Shown here piece by piece: positions 12,886-25,030 of a stretch of 64,000 bases of DNA. Where the stretch lies: assembly GCF_014155765.1 (NCBI RefSeq), contig NZ_SCKT01000003.1:62001-126000 (forward strand), in the 5' to 3' direction. The stretch is from Pantoea dispersa. GTDB lineage: Bacteria > Pseudomonadota > Gammaproteobacteria > Enterobacterales > Enterobacteriaceae. Numbering within the stretch: position 1 is the first letter of the stretch; the number at the start of each line of letters is the position of its first letter. The notes under the pieces are model-generated. The model was not told where the DNA came from, did not search any database, and worked only from the letters and a program-made list of their open reading frames with translations. The translations under genes were made by a program, and so were the position numbers.

Positions 12886-13623
12886 ATGGAAGGCTGGCAA
12901 CGCGCCTTTGTGCTGCATAGTCGCCCTTACAGCGAAACCAGCCTGCTGCTCGACCTGTTCAGCGAAAGTCAGGGACGCGTCCGCGTCCTTGCCAAAGGCG
13001 CACGCTCGCGCCGTTCCCAGCTTAAAGGCGCACTGCAACCCTTCACACCGCTACTGGTGCGCTGGGGCGGCCGTGGCGAAGTCAAAACTCTGCGTAACGC
13101 CGAAGCGGTGTCGCTGGCGCTGCCGCTCAGCGGCATCACGCTCTACTGCGGCCTGTATGTTAACGAGCTGCTGTCGCGGGTGCTGGAGCAGGAAATCCCG
13201 TTCTCCGAACTGTTCTTCGATTATCTCTCCTGTATCCAGACGCTGGCGGCGGCCAACGGTTCGCCCGAGCCAGCGCTGCGCCGTTTTGAGCTGGCACTGC
13301 TGGGCCACCTGGGCTACGGCGTCGACTTTCTGCACTGCGCCGGCAGCGGCGAGGCGGTCGACGACGGTATGACTTACAGCTATCGCGAAGAGAAAGGCTT
13401 TATCGCCAGTCTGGTGGTCAATCAGCGCAGTTTCACCGGCCGCCAGCTGCGCGCGCTGTGGGAGCGCGAATTTCCCGATGCCGATACGCTGCGTGCCGCC
13501 AAACGCTTCACGCGCATGGCGCTGAAACCTTATCTGGGCGGTAAGCCGCTGAAGAGTCAGGAGCTGTTCCGTCAGTTTGTGCCGAAAAAACGACCGAACG
13601 TGGCAAACGACGAGCGCGGGTGA
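12886..13623 (+). CDS. recO: DNA repair protein RecO
   Basis: RecF-pathway mediator that anneals ssDNA and loads RecA on SSB-coated DNA with RecR. 245 residues (E. coli 242). The N-terminal OB-fold begins [25 protein letters not shown]. The helical C-terminal domain contains [16 protein letters not shown] and [31 protein letters not shown] three bases upstream abuts the era stop; I chose the ATG because it matches the family start. Only 3 bp separate it from era. Confidence 0.96.
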   Translation: MEGWQRAFVLHSRPYSETSLLLDLFSESQGRVRVLAKGARSRRSQLKGALQPFTPLLVRWGGRGEVKTLRNAEAVSLALPLSGITLYCGLYVNELLSRVLEQEIPFSELFFDYLSCIQTLAAANGSPEPALRRFELALLGHLGYGVDFLHCAGSGEAVDDGMTYSYREEKGFIASLVVNQRSFTGRQLRALWEREFPDADTLRAAKRFTRMALKPYLGGKPLKSQELFRQFVPKKRPNVANDERG

Positions 13624-13683
13624 TGCACCTGACAGGCTCCGCGCGTTACACTGCAAACATACTGAACACATTTAAGGATTGTC

Positions 13684-14415
13684 ATGGCTGAGTTGCTGTT
13701 AGGGGTCAACATCGATCACATCGCCACCGTACGTAACGCACGTGGCACAAATTATCCCGATCCGGTACAGGCCGCGTTTGTCGCGGAGCAGGCGGGCGCA
13801 GACGGCATTACCGTGCACCTGCGTGAAGATCGCCGTCACATCACCGACCGCGACGTGCGGATTCTGCGCGACACCATTCATACCCGCATGAATCTTGAGA
13901 TGGCGGTCACCGACGAAATGGTGGGCATCGCCTGCGACATCAAACCGCATTTTGTCTGCCTGGTGCCGGAAAAGCGCCAGGAAGTGACCACGGAAGGCGG
14001 CCTTGATGTGGCCGGTCAGCAGGATAAAGTCAACGCGGCAGTCAAACAGCTGAGCGAGGCGGGCATTCTGGTGTCGCTATTTATTGATGCCGATCAGCGC
14101 CAGATTGAAGCGGCGGTCGCCAGCGGTGCGCCTTACATTGAAATCCATACTGGCGCCTATGCTGAAGCAGCGGAAGGGCTGGCACGCGATACCGAACTGG
14201 CGCGTATCGCCAGCGCTGCGACCTTTGCCGCCAGCCGCGGCCTGAAGGTCAATGCTGGCCACGGTCTGACGTATCACAACGTCCAGCCGATTGCTGCGCT
14301 GCCGGAAATGCATGAGCTGAACATTGGTCACGCGATTATCGGTCGTGCGCTGTTCAGCGGTCTTGCAGCGGCGGTCAGCGACATGAAGGCGCTGATGCGG
14401 GAAGCGCGTCGCTAA
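13684..14415 (+). CDS. pdxJ: Pyridoxine 5'-phosphate synthase
   Basis: Condenses 1-deoxy-xylulose 5-phosphate with 3-amino-2-oxopropyl phosphate to give pyridoxine 5'-phosphate, the last ring-forming step of vitamin B6 synthesis. 243 residues, the same as E. coli. TIM-barrel landmarks are [33 protein letters not shown], the EIHTGAYA strand and [11 protein letters not shown]. The stop overlaps the acpS start by one base. Confidence 0.98.
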   Translation: MAELLLGVNIDHIATVRNARGTNYPDPVQAAFVAEQAGADGITVHLREDRRHITDRDVRILRDTIHTRMNLEMAVTDEMVGIACDIKPHFVCLVPEKRQEVTTEGGLDVAGQQDKVNAAVKQLSEAGILVSLFIDADQRQIEAAVASGAPYIEIHTGAYAEAAEGLARDTELARIASAATFAASRGLKVNAGHGLTYHNVQPIAALPEMHELNIGHAIIGRALFSGLAAAVSDMKALMREARR

Positions 14416-14795
14416 TGGCCATTCTGGGGCTGGGCAGCGATATCGTCGAAATCGAGCGTATCGCCGGCGTGATTGAACGCTCCGGCGATCGTCTGGCGCG
14501 CCGCGTGCTGAGCGAAGCTGAGTGGCAGCAGTATCAGGCGCATCAGCAGCCGGTGCGCTTCCTCGCCAAGCGTTTTGCGGTGAAAGAGGCGGCGGCAAAA
14601 GCCTTCGGCACCGGCATTCGCGGCGGCTTAGCGTTTAATCAGTTTGAAGTGTACAACGATGCGCTGGGGAAGCCTGGCCTGCGTTTCTTTGAACAGGCCA
14701 AAGTGATTGCCAGCCAGCTGGGCGTGCAGCATGTGCACGTCACGCTGGCCGACGAGCGCCACTATGCCTGCGCCACGGTGATTATCGAAGATTAA
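14415..14795 (+). CDS. acpS: Holo-[acyl-carrier-protein] synthase
   Basis: Transfers 4'-phosphopantetheine from CoA to apo-ACP. 126 residues, as in E. coli. [12 protein letters not shown] holds the metal-binding Asp, [21 protein letters not shown] is the catalytic signature with its Glu, and the C-terminus has [16 protein letters not shown]. Last gene of the lepA-acpS cluster; it overlaps the convergent yfhL by 4 bp. Confidence 0.97.
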   Translation: MAILGLGSDIVEIERIAGVIERSGDRLARRVLSEAEWQQYQAHQQPVRFLAKRFAVKEAAAKAFGTGIRGGLAFNQFEVYNDALGKPGLRFFEQAKVIASQLGVQHVHVTLADERHYACATVIIED

Positions 14796-15040
14796 GCGTG
14801 CAGCAGCACAAACTTCTCCCACAGCGCGTCGCGACTTTCCACGTGCTGTGGGTCTGAAAGAATAGTGTTATCAATCGGGCAGACGCTCTGACAGGTCGGC
14901 TCATCATAATGACCCACGCACTCAGTGCAGCGGTCAGCGTCGATCTGATAGATCGATTTACCCATGCTGATCGCCTGGTTCGGGCACTCAGGCTCGCACA
15001 TGTCGCAGTTAATGCATTTGGTGGTGATCAGTAAGGCCAT
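14792..15040 (-). CDS. yfhL: YfhL family 4Fe-4S ferredoxin
   Basis: Small ferredoxin of 82 residues (E. coli 86). The first cluster motif is [12 protein letters not shown] and the second [18 protein letters not shown], with the family's enlarged spacing. Its redox partner is not known from this context. Its clusters depend on the cell's Fe-S assembly system, which matters here because most of the isc operon is missing from its usual place. Confidence 0.93.
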   Translation of the reverse strand: MALLITTKCINCDMCEPECPNQAISMGKSIYQIDADRCTECVGHYDEPTCQSVCPIDNTILSDPQHVESRDALWEKFVLLHA

Positions 15041-15095
15041 CAGGTGAGTCCGTTAACAACAATAAAAGCGCGGTTATTATACTCACCTCAGCTCA

Positions 15096-15935
15096 TCAGA
15101 CCAGCTTTTTCACCAGCTCCTCGCTGTGACGAATATGGCTGGAGGCGCGTTCCGGATCGTTTTGCACCAGCGCCATAAACAGCAGATCGGTCAGCGCCAG
15201 CTGGGCGCTGGTGGAGGAGATGGCCGCACTGCGCGTGCTCTGCTCCTCGGCGACGGTGTACAGGCAGACCGTCGCGCACTGCTGCAGCGAATTCGGGGTA
15301 AAGCCGGTGAACGCCAGCACATCGGCGCCAATCGCCGCCGCTTCCTGCGCCGCGAGGTTGATCTCGCGACGTTCGCCGGTGTAGGAGATTGCCAGCAGCA
15401 CATCGCCGGGTGCCATCGCCTGAATGCTGGCCAGCAGCGCGTGCATGTCCTGCTCGGCGACGGCGTTGATGCCAATCTTCATCAGCTTCCACGAAAAATC
15501 TTTCGCCACCAGCCCGGAGGCGCCAATGCCGACCAGCAAAATGCGGTTGGCGTTTTTCAGCAGCTGCAGCGTTTCCGTGAGTTTCTCTTCGCTGTTGATA
15601 TCCAGCGTGGCGCGAATCGCCGAAATCTTTTCCGTCAGCAGCTTTTCGCCGACAACTTTAAGCGGATCGTCACTCAGAATGTGGTTGTGCACGGTGATGG
15701 CATCGCGGTCGGCCAGCGACTCACTCAGCGCCAGCTTCAGCGCCGGAAAGCCTTTGTAACCCAGTTTCTGGGCGAACTTCACCACGCTCGACTGGCTGAC
15801 GCCTGACTCTTCCGCCAGTTTTTGTGAACTCAGATGCCGTGCCCGATCAGGCTGCGACAGCAAAAAATCCGCCAGCCGACGCTCGTTCAGCGCCAGGCGT
15901 GGGTAGAGCTGGCGAATTCGCAGCAATGAACTCAT
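15096..15935 (-). CDS. yfhH: RpiR/MurR-family transcriptional regulator (YfhH-like)
   Basis: 279 residues. The N-terminal RpiR-type HTH (1-77) contains the RHLSSQKLAEESGVSQSSVVKFAQKLGYKGFPALKLAL helices. The C-terminal SIS sugar-phosphate-binding domain (about 120-260) contains LLVGIGASGLVAKDFSWKL and DVLLAISYTGERREI. Its position between yfhL and pgpC matches E. coli yfhH, whose ligand is unknown to me. It is transcribed away from pgpC. Confidence 0.88.
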   Translation of the reverse strand: MSSLLRIRQLYPRLALNERRLADFLLSQPDRARHLSSQKLAEESGVSQSSVVKFAQKLGYKGFPALKLALSESLADRDAITVHNHILSDDPLKVVGEKLLTEKISAIRATLDINSEEKLTETLQLLKNANRILLVGIGASGLVAKDFSWKLMKIGINAVAEQDMHALLASIQAMAPGDVLLAISYTGERREINLAAQEAAAIGADVLAFTGFTPNSLQQCATVCLYTVAEEQSTRSAAISSTSAQLALTDLLFMALVQNDPERASSHIRHSEELVKKLV

Positions 15936-16151
15936 GTCCGATCCTTAATCCATAGTCCCGCACACAGCTTAGCCGCTCGCGGAAGGAAATGTCTGGCCAG
16001 GAATGTCAGATGACATCGCGCCGACGCAGAGAATAAACTATTCAAATGGCATTGTAGCCACTGGAATTAAAAATGACAGCTTTCGCCCCGGCGCGCGATG
16101 CTGGCTACACTGTAGAGCAGGTATCGCCGCGTTTAGAAAAAGGAGTCGGGT

Positions 16152-16790
16152 TTGACAAAGGGTTCGCATCGCCGCGTGGTATTTTTTGACCTGGACGGCA
16201 CGCTGCATCAGCAGGACATGTTTGGCACATTTATGCGTTATTTGTTGCGCCGCCAGCCGCTCAATCTGGTGCTGGTGGTGCCGCTGCTGCCGGTCATCGG
16301 CATGGGTATGCTGATAAAGGGCCGCGCCGCGCGCTGGCCGATGAGCCTGCTGCTGTGGGCTATCACCTTTGGCCATCGTGAGGCCACGCTGCGCCAGCGT
16401 GAGGCCGAATTTGCCCGCTGGTTTCGCGAGCGCGTTACCGCGTTTCCGGTGGTGCAGCAGCGGCTGACTGACTACCTCAGTAGCGAAGACGCCGATGTCT
16501 GGCTGATTACCGGCTCGCCGCAGTCGCTGGTGGAGCAGGTCTATTTTGATTCCGCGTTTCTGCCGCGCGTAAAACTGATCGCCAGCCAGATGAAGCCGGG
16601 CCGTGGCGGCCGGGTATTAGCCATGCGCTGTCTCGGCCATGAAAAAGTGGCGCAGCTCGAGGAAAAAATCGGTACGCCGCTGCAGCTGTACAGCGGCTAC
16701 AGCGACAGCAAGCAGGATAACCCGCTGCTGTTTTTCTGCCAGCATCGCTGGCGCGTGACGCCGCGCGGTGAACTGCAACAGCTGGAGTGA
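16152..16790 (+). CDS. pgpC: Phosphatidylglycerophosphatase C
   Basis: HAD-family membrane phosphatase (YfhB) that dephosphorylates phosphatidylglycerol phosphate in phospholipid synthesis. 212 residues (E. coli 211). HAD motif I is FFDLDGTL, motif II lies in VWLITGSPQSLV, and GYSDSKQDNPLLFF is the end motif. A hydrophobic segment (about 35-65) precedes the HAD core loop. The start is TTG at 16152 with AGGAG at 16141-16145; the first downstream ATG would remove motif I, so TTG is well supported. Confidence 0.93.
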   Translation: MTKGSHRRVVFFDLDGTLHQQDMFGTFMRYLLRRQPLNLVLVVPLLPVIGMGMLIKGRAARWPMSLLLWAITFGHREATLRQREAEFARWFRERVTAFPVVQQRLTDYLSSEDADVWLITGSPQSLVEQVYFDSAFLPRVKLIASQMKPGRGGRVLAMRCLGHEKVAQLEEKIGTPLQLYSGYSDSKQDNPLLFFCQHRWRVTPRGELQQLE

Positions 16791-16814
16791 ATCGCAGCTG
16801 GATTCCGTCTATAA

Positions 16815-18796
<1,982 letters not shown>

Positions 18797-18961
18797 ATAG
18801 TTGTCTCGTAATGGCTCACAGGCCTCTGTCTTTTAAAGGCAGTATTTATGTTGTTTTGCACTCCCAGAGCGAGGGGCATTTTGCGCAACAAAGCGCAACA
18901 GGGCAACTTATATAGCAAGATTTGCGCAAAATTCAGGCAAATCCTGAGGCTCAGTTTTTCT

Positions 18962-18977
18962 GCGCAAACGGTTTCGT
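18962..18977 (+). promoter_or_regulatory. PurR box of purL
   Basis: GCGCAAACGGTTTCGT matches 13 of 16 positions of the PurR consensus ACGCAAACGTTTGCGT. It overlaps the expected -35 region of the purL promoter, so purine-loaded PurR should block initiation. Confidence 0.85.
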
Positions 18978-18994
18978 AACCCGTGCCATTTCTC

Positions 18995-19000
18995 TATAAT
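18995..19000 (+). promoter_or_regulatory. -10 element of purL
   Basis: A perfect TATAAT, 18 bp downstream of the PurR box. The leader to the ATG at 19067 would be about 60 nt. Confidence 0.75.
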
Positions 19001-19066
19001 ACCGCCCGTTTTCCCTGTTGCGCCCCATGAAGCGTCGCCCGGCGCTTCGAAGACGAGAGATCTTTA

Positions 19067-22000
19067 ATGATGGAAATTCTGCGTGGTTCGCCCGCTCTGT
19101 CGGCATTTCGTGTAAACAAACTGCTGACCCGCTTTCAGGACGCTCATCTGCCGGTGAGTGATATTTACGCCGAGTACGTCCATTTCGCCGATGTCAGCGC
19201 ACCGCTCAGCGCGGAACAGCAAGCCCGCCTGCAGCGTCTGCTGAAATACGGTCCTTCTCTCGCCGAACATGCGCCACAAGGGCGTCTGTTGCTGGTGACG
19301 CCGCGTCCCGGCACCATTTCTCCCTGGTCATCGAAAGCCACCGATATCGCCCACAACTGCGACCTGCCACAGGTATTGCGCCTGGAGCGCGGTCTGGCCT
19401 TCTATGTACAGGCACCGCAGCTGACTGACGCGCAGTGGCAGCAGCTGGCCAGCCTGCTGCACGACCGCATGATGGAAACCGTGTTCACGGAGCTCAGCGC
19501 GGCAGAACAGCTGTTCGCGCATCATGAGCCGCAGCCGCTGAAAAGCGTAGACGTGCTGGGCGGAGGGCGCGAGGCGCTGGAGCAGGCTAACCGCACGCTC
19601 GGCCTGGCGCTGGCCGATGACGAAATTGATTACCTGCTCGATGCCTTCACCAGACTGGGCCGCAATCCGAACGACATCGAGCTCTATATGTTCGCTCAGG
19701 CGAACTCCGAGCACTGTCGTCACAAGATTTTTAACGCCGACTGGATTATCGACGGCGAAAAACAGCCGAAGTCGCTGTTTAAAATGATTAAAAACACCTT
19801 TGAGCAGCATCCGGAACACGTCCTGTCGGCATATAAAGACAATGCCGCGGTGATGGAAGGCTCTGAGGTCGGGCGTTTCTACGCGGATGCGCAGCAGGGC
19901 GAATACGAGTTCCATCAGGAAGCCGCGCATATCCTGATGAAGGTGGAAACCCACAACCACCCGACGGCCATTTCGCCATGGCCAGGTGCCGCCACCGGTT
20001 CCGGCGGGGAAATCCGTGACGAAGGTGCCACCGGACGTGGCGCGAAGCCGAAAGCGGGTCTGGTCGGCTTCTCGGTTTCCAACCTGCGTATTCCCGGCTT
20101 TGAACAGCCGTGGGAAGAGGATTTCGGCAAGCCGGATCGCATTGTTACCGCGCTGGATATCATGACCGAAGGCCCGTTAGGCGGCGCCGCGTTTAACAAC
20201 GAATTTGGTCGCCCGGCGTTGAACGGCTATTTCCGTACTTATGAAGAGCAGGTCAACAGCCACAACGGCGTTGAACTGCGCGGCTATCACAAGCCGATCA
20301 TGCTGGCCGGCGGCATTGGTAACATCCGCGCCGATCACGTGCAGAAGGGTGAAATCGTGGTTGGCGCGAAGCTGATTGTGCTGGGTGGTCCGGCGATGAA
20401 TATCGGCCTTGGCGGCGGCGCGGCGTCCTCGATGGCGTCCGGCCAGTCGGATGCCGATCTCGACTTCGCCTCGGTGCAGCGTGATAACCCGGAGATGGAG
20501 CGTCGCTGTCAGGAAGTGATTGACCGCTGCTGGCAGCTGGGCGAAGCCAACCCGATTCTGTTTATCCACGACGTTGGTGCCGGTGGCCTGTCTAACGCCA
20601 TGCCGGAGCTGGTGAGCGACGGTGGCCGCGGCGGCAACTTCAACCTGCGCGACATCCTCAGCGATGAACCAGGCATGAGCCCGCTGGAAGTGTGGTGTAA
20701 CGAGTCGCAGGAGCGTTATGTGCTGGCGGTTGCGCCGGACAAACTGGCGCTGTTCGACGAGCTGTGCCAGCGCGAACGTGCGCCGTATGCGGTGATTGGT
20801 GAAGCGACCGAAGAGCAGCACCTGAACCTTGCCGATAGCCATTTCGATAACAAACCGATTGACATGCCGCTCGACGTGCTGCTGGGCAAAACGCCAAAAA
20901 TGACGCGCGACGTGGCCAGCCAGCAGGCGAAAGGTGACGCGCTGGTGCGGGACGGCATTACCATTGCCGATGCGGTAAACCGCGTGCTGCACCTGCCAAC
21001 CGTGGCGGAAAAAACCTTCCTGGTGACCATCGGTGACCGCAGCGTAACCGGCATGGTGGCGCGCGATCAGATGGTCGGGCCGTGGCAGATCCCGGTGGCG
21101 AACTGCGCCGTGACCACCGCCAGCCTCGACAGCTACCACGGTGAAGCGTTTGCCATGGGCGAACGTGCGCCGGTAGCGCTGCTGGATTTCGCTGCGTCCG
21201 GCCGCCTGGCGGTGGGCGAAGCGCTGACCAACCTGGCCGCGACCGCGATCGGTTCGCTGAAGCGCGTGAAGCTGTCGGCAAACTGGATGGCTGCAGCCGG
21301 TCACCCGGGCGAAGACGCAGGTCTGTACGCTGCGGTGAAAGCGGTGGGCGAAGAGCTGTGCCCGGCGCTGGGGATCACCATTCCGGTGGGTAAAGACTCC
21401 ATGTCGATGAAAACCCGCTGGCAGCAGGGCACTGAACAGCGCGAAATGACTTCGCCGCTGTCGCTGGTCATTACGGCTTTTGCACGCGTTGAAGATGTGC
21501 GTCGCACCGTGACGCCACAGCTGCAGCCGGAAGGCGACAACCTGCTGCTGCTGGTGGATCTCGGCAACGGCGCCAACACCCTCGGCGCCACGGCGCTGTC
21601 ACAGGTGTATCGCCAGCTGGGCGACAAAACGGCCGACGTGCGCGATGCCGCGCAGCTGGCCGGCTTCTTCAATGCAATTCAGACGCTGGTCAGCGAGCAG
21701 AAACTGCTGGCTTACCACGACCGCTCGGATGGCGGTCTGCTGGTCACTCTGGCTGAGATGGCCTTCACCGGCCACTGCGGTATTGAGGCGGATATCGCCG
21801 CGCTGGGCAGCGATGCGCTGGCAGCACTGTTTACGGAAGAGCTGGGCGCCGTACTGCAGATCAACGCTGCCGACCGCGCGGCCGTGGAAAAAGTGTTTGC
21901 CGATCACGGTCTGAGCAGCAATGTTCACGTCATCGGTAAAGCGCTGCCGGGCGACCGTTTTGTTATCCGCTCCGGCGACAGCGCGGTGTACAGCGAAAGC

Positions 22001-22957
22001 CGTACCACCCTGCGTACCTGGTGGGCTGAAACCACCTGGCAGATGCAGCGCCTGCGCGATAACCCGGCCTGTGCCGATCAGGAACATGAAGCGAAGAAAG
22101 ACGATAACGATCCTGGCCTGAACGTGCAGCTGACCTTCCGTCCGGAAGAGGATGTGGCAGCACCGATGATCGCCACCGGCGCGCGTCCGCGCGTTGCCGT
22201 GCTGCGCGAGCAGGGCGTGAACTCGCACGTTGAGATGGCCGCTGCCTTCCACCGCGCAGGCTTCACCGCGGTTGACGTGCACATGAGCGATCTGCTGGCG
22301 GGCCGTCGTGGTCTGGAGGAGTTCCACGCGCTGGTCGCCTGTGGCGGCTTCTCCTACGGCGACGTGCTGGGTGCGGGCGAAGGCTGGGCGAAATCGATTC
22401 TGTTCAACAGCCGCGTGCGTGACGAGTTTGAAAACTTCTTCCATCGTCCGCAGACGCTGGCGCTGGGCGTGTGTAACGGCTGCCAGATGATGTCGAATCT
22501 GCGTGAACTGATTCCGGGCAGCGAGCTGTGGCCACGCTTTGTGCGTAACCAGTCCGAGCGCTTTGAAGCGCGCTTCAGCCTGGTGGAAGTGGCCGCCAGC
22601 CCGTCACTGCTGCTGGACGGCATGGTCGGTTCACGCATGCCGATTGCCGTCTCGCACGGTGAAGGTTTTGTTGAAGTACGTGACGGTGCGCATCTGGCTG
22701 AGCTGGAAGCGAAAGGGCTGGTGGCGCTGCGCTTCGTCGATAACTTCGGTAAAGTCACCGAGACCTATCCGGCGAACCCGAACGGCTCACCGAACGGCAT
22801 CACCGCCGTGACCAACGAAAGCGGGCGCGTCACCATTATGATGCCGCATCCGGAGCGCGTGTTCCGCACCGTCAGCAATTCGTGGCATCCGGCGGAGTGG
22901 GGCGAAGACAGCCCGTGGATGCGCATTTTCCGCAACGCGCGCAAGCAGCTGGGTTAA
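19067..22957 (+). CDS. purL: Phosphoribosylformylglycinamidine synthase
   Basis: Large single-chain FGAM synthase that converts FGAR, ATP and glutamine to FGAM, the fourth step of purine synthesis. 1296 residues (E. coli 1295). In order: N-terminal PurS-like domain, ATPase domains with [15 protein letters not shown] and the [20 protein letters not shown] loop, and a C-terminal class I glutamine amidotransferase with nucleophile Cys in [13 protein letters not shown] and His in MPHPERVFR. PurR control is visible upstream. Confidence 0.99.
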   Translation: MMEILRGSPALSAFRVNKLLTRFQDAHLPVSDIYAEYVHFADVSAPLSAEQQARLQRLLKYGPSLAEHAPQGRLLLVTPRPGTISPWSSKATDIAHNCDLPQVLRLERGLAFYVQAPQLTDAQWQQLASLLHDRMMETVFTELSAAEQLFAHHEPQPLKSVDVLGGGREALEQANRTLGLALADDEIDYLLDAFTRLGRNPNDIELYMFAQANSEHCRHKIFNADWIIDGEKQPKSLFKMIKNTFEQHPEHVLSAYKDNAAVMEGSEVGRFYADAQQGEYEFHQEAAHILMKVETHNHPTAISPWPGAATGSGGEIRDEGATGRGAKPKAGLVGFSVSNLRIPGFEQPWEEDFGKPDRIVTALDIMTEGPLGGAAFNNEFGRPALNGYFRTYEEQVNSHNGVELRGYHKPIMLAGGIGNIRADHVQKGEIVVGAKLIVLGGPAMNIGLGGGAASSMASGQSDADLDFASVQRDNPEMERRCQEVIDRCWQLGEANPILFIHDVGAGGLSNAMPELVSDGGRGGNFNLRDILSDEPGMSPLEVWCNESQERYVLAVAPDKLALFDELCQRERAPYAVIGEATEEQHLNLADSHFDNKPIDMPLDVLLGKTPKMTRDVASQQAKGDALVRDGITIADAVNRVLHLPTVAEKTFLVTIGDRSVTGMVARDQMVGPWQIPVANCAVTTASLDSYHGEAFAMGERAPVALLDFAASGRLAVGEALTNLAATAIGSLKRVKLSANWMAAAGHPGEDAGLYAAVKAVGEELCPALGITIPVGKDSMSMKTRWQQGTEQREMTSPLSLVITAFARVEDVRRTVTPQLQPEGDNLLLLVDLGNGANTLGATALSQVYRQLGDKTADVRDAAQLAGFFNAIQTLVSEQKLLAYHDRSDGGLLVTLAEMAFTGHCGIEADIAALGSDALAALFTEELGAVLQINAADRAAVEKVFADHGLSSNVHVIGKALPGDRFVIRSGDSAVYSESRTTLRTWWAETTWQMQRLRDNPACADQEHEAKKDDNDPGLNVQLTFRPEEDVAAPMIATGARPRVAVLREQGVNSHVEMAAAFHRAGFTAVDVHMSDLLAGRRGLEEFHALVACGGFSYGDVLGAGEGWAKSILFNSRVRDEFENFFHRPQTLALGVCNGCQMMSNLRELIPGSELWPRFVRNQSERFEARFSLVEVAASPSLLLDGMVGSRMPIAVSHGEGFVEVRDGAHLAELEAKGLVALRFVDNFGKVTETYPANPNGSPNGITAVTNESGRVTIMMPHPERVFRTVSNSWHPAEWGEDSPWMRIFRNARKQLG

Positions 22958-23003
22958 ACCTGAATCCTGTCTCTTACCGGTGCCCATTCACGGGCACCGT
23001 GCA

Positions 23004-23030
23004 AAGGCCGCTCAACGCGGCCTTTTTTAT
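23004..23030 (+). terminator. Terminator of purL
   Basis: AGGCCGC (23005-23011) pairs with GCGGCCT (23017-23023), followed by a T run. A second hairpin, GGTGCCC/GGGCACC, lies just upstream. Confidence 0.9.
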
Positions 23031-23087
23031 TTTTTTGTCGCGTGGGCACCGCTGTCGATCCGCTGTGATTCCCTGACATCTGTGGCA

Positions 23088-23105
23088 TGTCGGAAAATGA
23101 CGACA
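23088..23105 (+). promoter_or_regulatory. GlrR binding site 1 of glmY
   Basis: TGTC-N10-GACA, an exact match to the GlrR consensus, about 200 bp upstream of the sigma-54 promoter. A degenerate third site (TGTC-N10-GATT) lies at 23053-23070. Confidence 0.8.
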
Positions 23106-23120
23106 ATCCCATGACTGAGT

Positions 23121-23138
23121 TGTCGCTAAAAGGTGACA
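23121..23138 (+). promoter_or_regulatory. GlrR binding site 2 of glmY
   Basis: A second exact TGTC-N10-GACA, 33 bp from site 1. That is about three helical turns, so two GlrR dimers would sit on the same DNA face. Confidence 0.8.
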
Positions 23139-23286
23139 TTTAAATCGTTGTTTTTTATGGGTGCGAAGTTAGCGCGTTAAAGCCGTTGCTAATCGGCGAC
23201 ACTTTTTCCAGACCAGCCGGTCCGAAAGCGTCGTTAATTCCCTCTCTGAGCTGGCAGTATGCTGATTAACAAGGTTATTTATTTTC

Positions 23287-23307
23287 TGGCACGATAGTTG
23301 CTATACT
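23287..23307 (+). promoter_or_regulatory. Overlapping sigma-54 and sigma-70 promoters of glmY
   Basis: TGGCAC-GATAG-TTGCT (23287-23302) matches the sigma-54 consensus TGGCACRNNNNTTGCW at every defined position. A sigma-70 -10 element TATACT (23302-23307) overlaps its end, and both would start transcription near 23313. The E. coli glmY promoter has the same overlapping design. Confidence 0.88.
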
Positions 23308-23311
23308 CATT

Positions 23312-23529
23312 ACGTTGCTCATTCTCCTGTCTATGATTGCCCCGCACTGCGGTTGAGCTCATAAAATATCGAATGACGCACCAAACGGAGCCTGCCGTCC
23401 ACCCAACCGATAATCGCTTGCTTTGCAACGTTATCAGGCACCGGACGCAACGTTGAGTTAGGCTCCACCTATTTTGCAGGCGATGCTGCGGCGTCGCTCT
23501 CACGGCAGGCCAAAAGGCCTGCCGTTTTT
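23312..23529 (+). ncRNA. glmY: Small RNA GlmY
   Basis: sRNA that sequesters RapZ so that GlmZ stays intact and activates glmS translation, coupling glucosamine-6-phosphate supply to cell-envelope synthesis. Evidence is position between purL and glrK, the sigma-54/sigma-70 promoter, GlrR sites, a 5' end (GTTGCTCATTC) resembling the E. coli start, and a strong terminator. The predicted primary transcript of about 217 nt is longer than the 184 nt of E. coli. No convincing ORF fills this stretch. Confidence 0.82.
23502..23529 (+). terminator. Terminator of glmY
   Basis: ACGGCAGGCC pairs with GGCCTGCCGT around an AAAA loop, followed by TTTTT. Confidence 0.92.
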
Positions 23530-23599
23530 GTTTTCAGCCTTTCTAACCTTGCCGGACTTCGCTAGCATGCCTGCAACTCACCTCAAAGGAAGCGCGGTT

Positions 23600-25027
23600 G
23601 TGAAGAGATGGCGTCTGTTTCCCCGATCCCTGCGGCAACTGGTTTTAATGGCCTTTCTGCTGGTGCTGCTGCCGCTGCTGGTGCTGGCATGGCAGGCATG
23701 GGAAAGCCTTTCAGCATTGAGTAATCAGGCGGCGGACACTAACCGCAACACCTTCACCGACGTGCGTCGCAGTGAGGCGATGGCGCGTACGGCGCTGGAG
23801 CTGGAGCGTAGCTATCGCCAGTATTGCGTGCTGGGCGATGCCAGTCTGGCACGCCTGTATCAAACGCAGTGGAGCCGCTACGGCCAGATGCTCAGCAGCC
23901 ATGCCGCCAGCCTGCCCGATTTGCCAACGTTCAAAATATTGCAGAGCGCGCTGCCGCAGCTGGAAAAGCTGCAGTGTGATAACGGCAATCTGCTGGCACC
24001 GGCGGCGAGCGCGCTGGAGGTATTCTCCGCCGCCAACACCCGCATGGTGCAGGCCACGCGTGAAGTGGTGTTTTCACGCGGCCTGCAGCTGCAGCGCGAA
24101 ATTGCCGATCGCGGCCAGTTTTTTGGCTGGCAGGCGCTGATACTGTTTTTAATCAGTCTGGTGCTGGTACTGCTGTTCACCGGCATGATTATCGGCCCGG
24201 TTAAGCGCGTCGAACGCATGATTAACCGGCTGGGTGAGGGCAAAACGCTGGGCAATAGCGTCAGTTTTCGCGGGCCACGCGAAATTCGCTCGCTGGGACA
24301 GCGCATCGTCTGGCTCAGCGAACGTCTTAGCTGGCTGGAGGCACAGCGGCATGAGTTTCTGCGCCACCTGTCGCACGAACTCAAAACGCCGCTGGCCAGC
24401 CTGCGCGAAGGCACCGAACTGCTGGCCGATCAGGTTGCCGGCCCGCTCAATGCGGAACAGCAGGAAGTTGTCGCCATTCTCGACACCAGCAGCCGTCATC
24501 TGCAGCGGCTGATTGAACAGCTGCTCGACTACAATCGCCGGCTGGCGGACAGCCCAATGCGGCTGGAACCGGTGGCTATCGACGCTATCATTGATAGCGT
24601 CGTCAGGGTGCACTCACTGCCCGCCAGCGCGCGCCAGATGCACACGCATATCGATCTGCAGGCCCGCTATTGTCTGGCGGAACCGACGCTGTTGCAGCGG
24701 GTGATTGATAACCTCTACTCGAACGCCGTGAACTACGGTAGCGAATCCGGTAACATCTGGCTGCAGAGCCAGCAGAAGGGCAACCAGGTGTGGATTGAGG
24801 TGGCGAACACCGGCACGCCGATTCCGGCTGAAGAGCAGGCGATGATCTTTGAGCCCTTTTATCAGGGGAGCCAGCAGCGCAAAGGGCCGGTGAAAGGCAG
24901 TGGGCTGGGATTAAGCATCGCCAAAGATTGCCTGCGCAGGATGCAGGGTGATTTGCAGTTGGTCACGCGCACGGACGCGGACGTCTGTTTTCGTATCATT
25001 TTGACTACCAGCGCCGGGAATGCCTGA
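23600..25027 (+). CDS. glrK: Sensor histidine kinase GlrK (QseE)
   Basis: Membrane sensor kinase that phosphorylates GlrR. Starting at the GTG at 23600 (AAAGGAAG upstream) it has 475 residues, the E. coli length. The first membrane segment is about 16-33 and the second lies in FGWQALILFLISLVLVLLFTGMIIGP. A HAMP-like linker follows, then the phospho-acceptor H box FLRHLSHELKTPLASLREG, N box DNLYSNAVNYG and G box GSGLGLSIAKDCL. A much longer upstream reading frame overlaps the glmY terminator and is not used. First gene of glrK-qseG-glrR. Confidence 0.96.
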   Translation: MKRWRLFPRSLRQLVLMAFLLVLLPLLVLAWQAWESLSALSNQAADTNRNTFTDVRRSEAMARTALELERSYRQYCVLGDASLARLYQTQWSRYGQMLSSHAASLPDLPTFKILQSALPQLEKLQCDNGNLLAPAASALEVFSAANTRMVQATREVVFSRGLQLQREIADRGQFFGWQALILFLISLVLVLLFTGMIIGPVKRVERMINRLGEGKTLGNSVSFRGPREIRSLGQRIVWLSERLSWLEAQRHEFLRHLSHELKTPLASLREGTELLADQVAGPLNAEQQEVVAILDTSSRHLQRLIEQLLDYNRRLADSPMRLEPVAIDAIIDSVVRVHSLPASARQMHTHIDLQARYCLAEPTLLQRVIDNLYSNAVNYGSESGNIWLQSQQKGNQVWIEVANTGTPIPAEEQAMIFEPFYQGSQQRKGPVKGSGLGLSIAKDCLRRMQGDLQLVTRTDADVCFRIILTTSAGNA

Positions 25028-25030
25028 TTA

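Noticed and set aside
19328-22444. Long minus-strand frames opposite purL (210 to 375 codons)
   Set aside because: They mirror the codon bias of purL, lack ribosome binding sites and resemble no family. The same holds for other long antisense frames opposite srmB, nadB, bamB and pepB.
23474-23599. N-terminal extension of GlrK
   Set aside because: It reads through the glmY terminator; the GTG at 23600 has a good ribosome binding site and gives the E. coli length.
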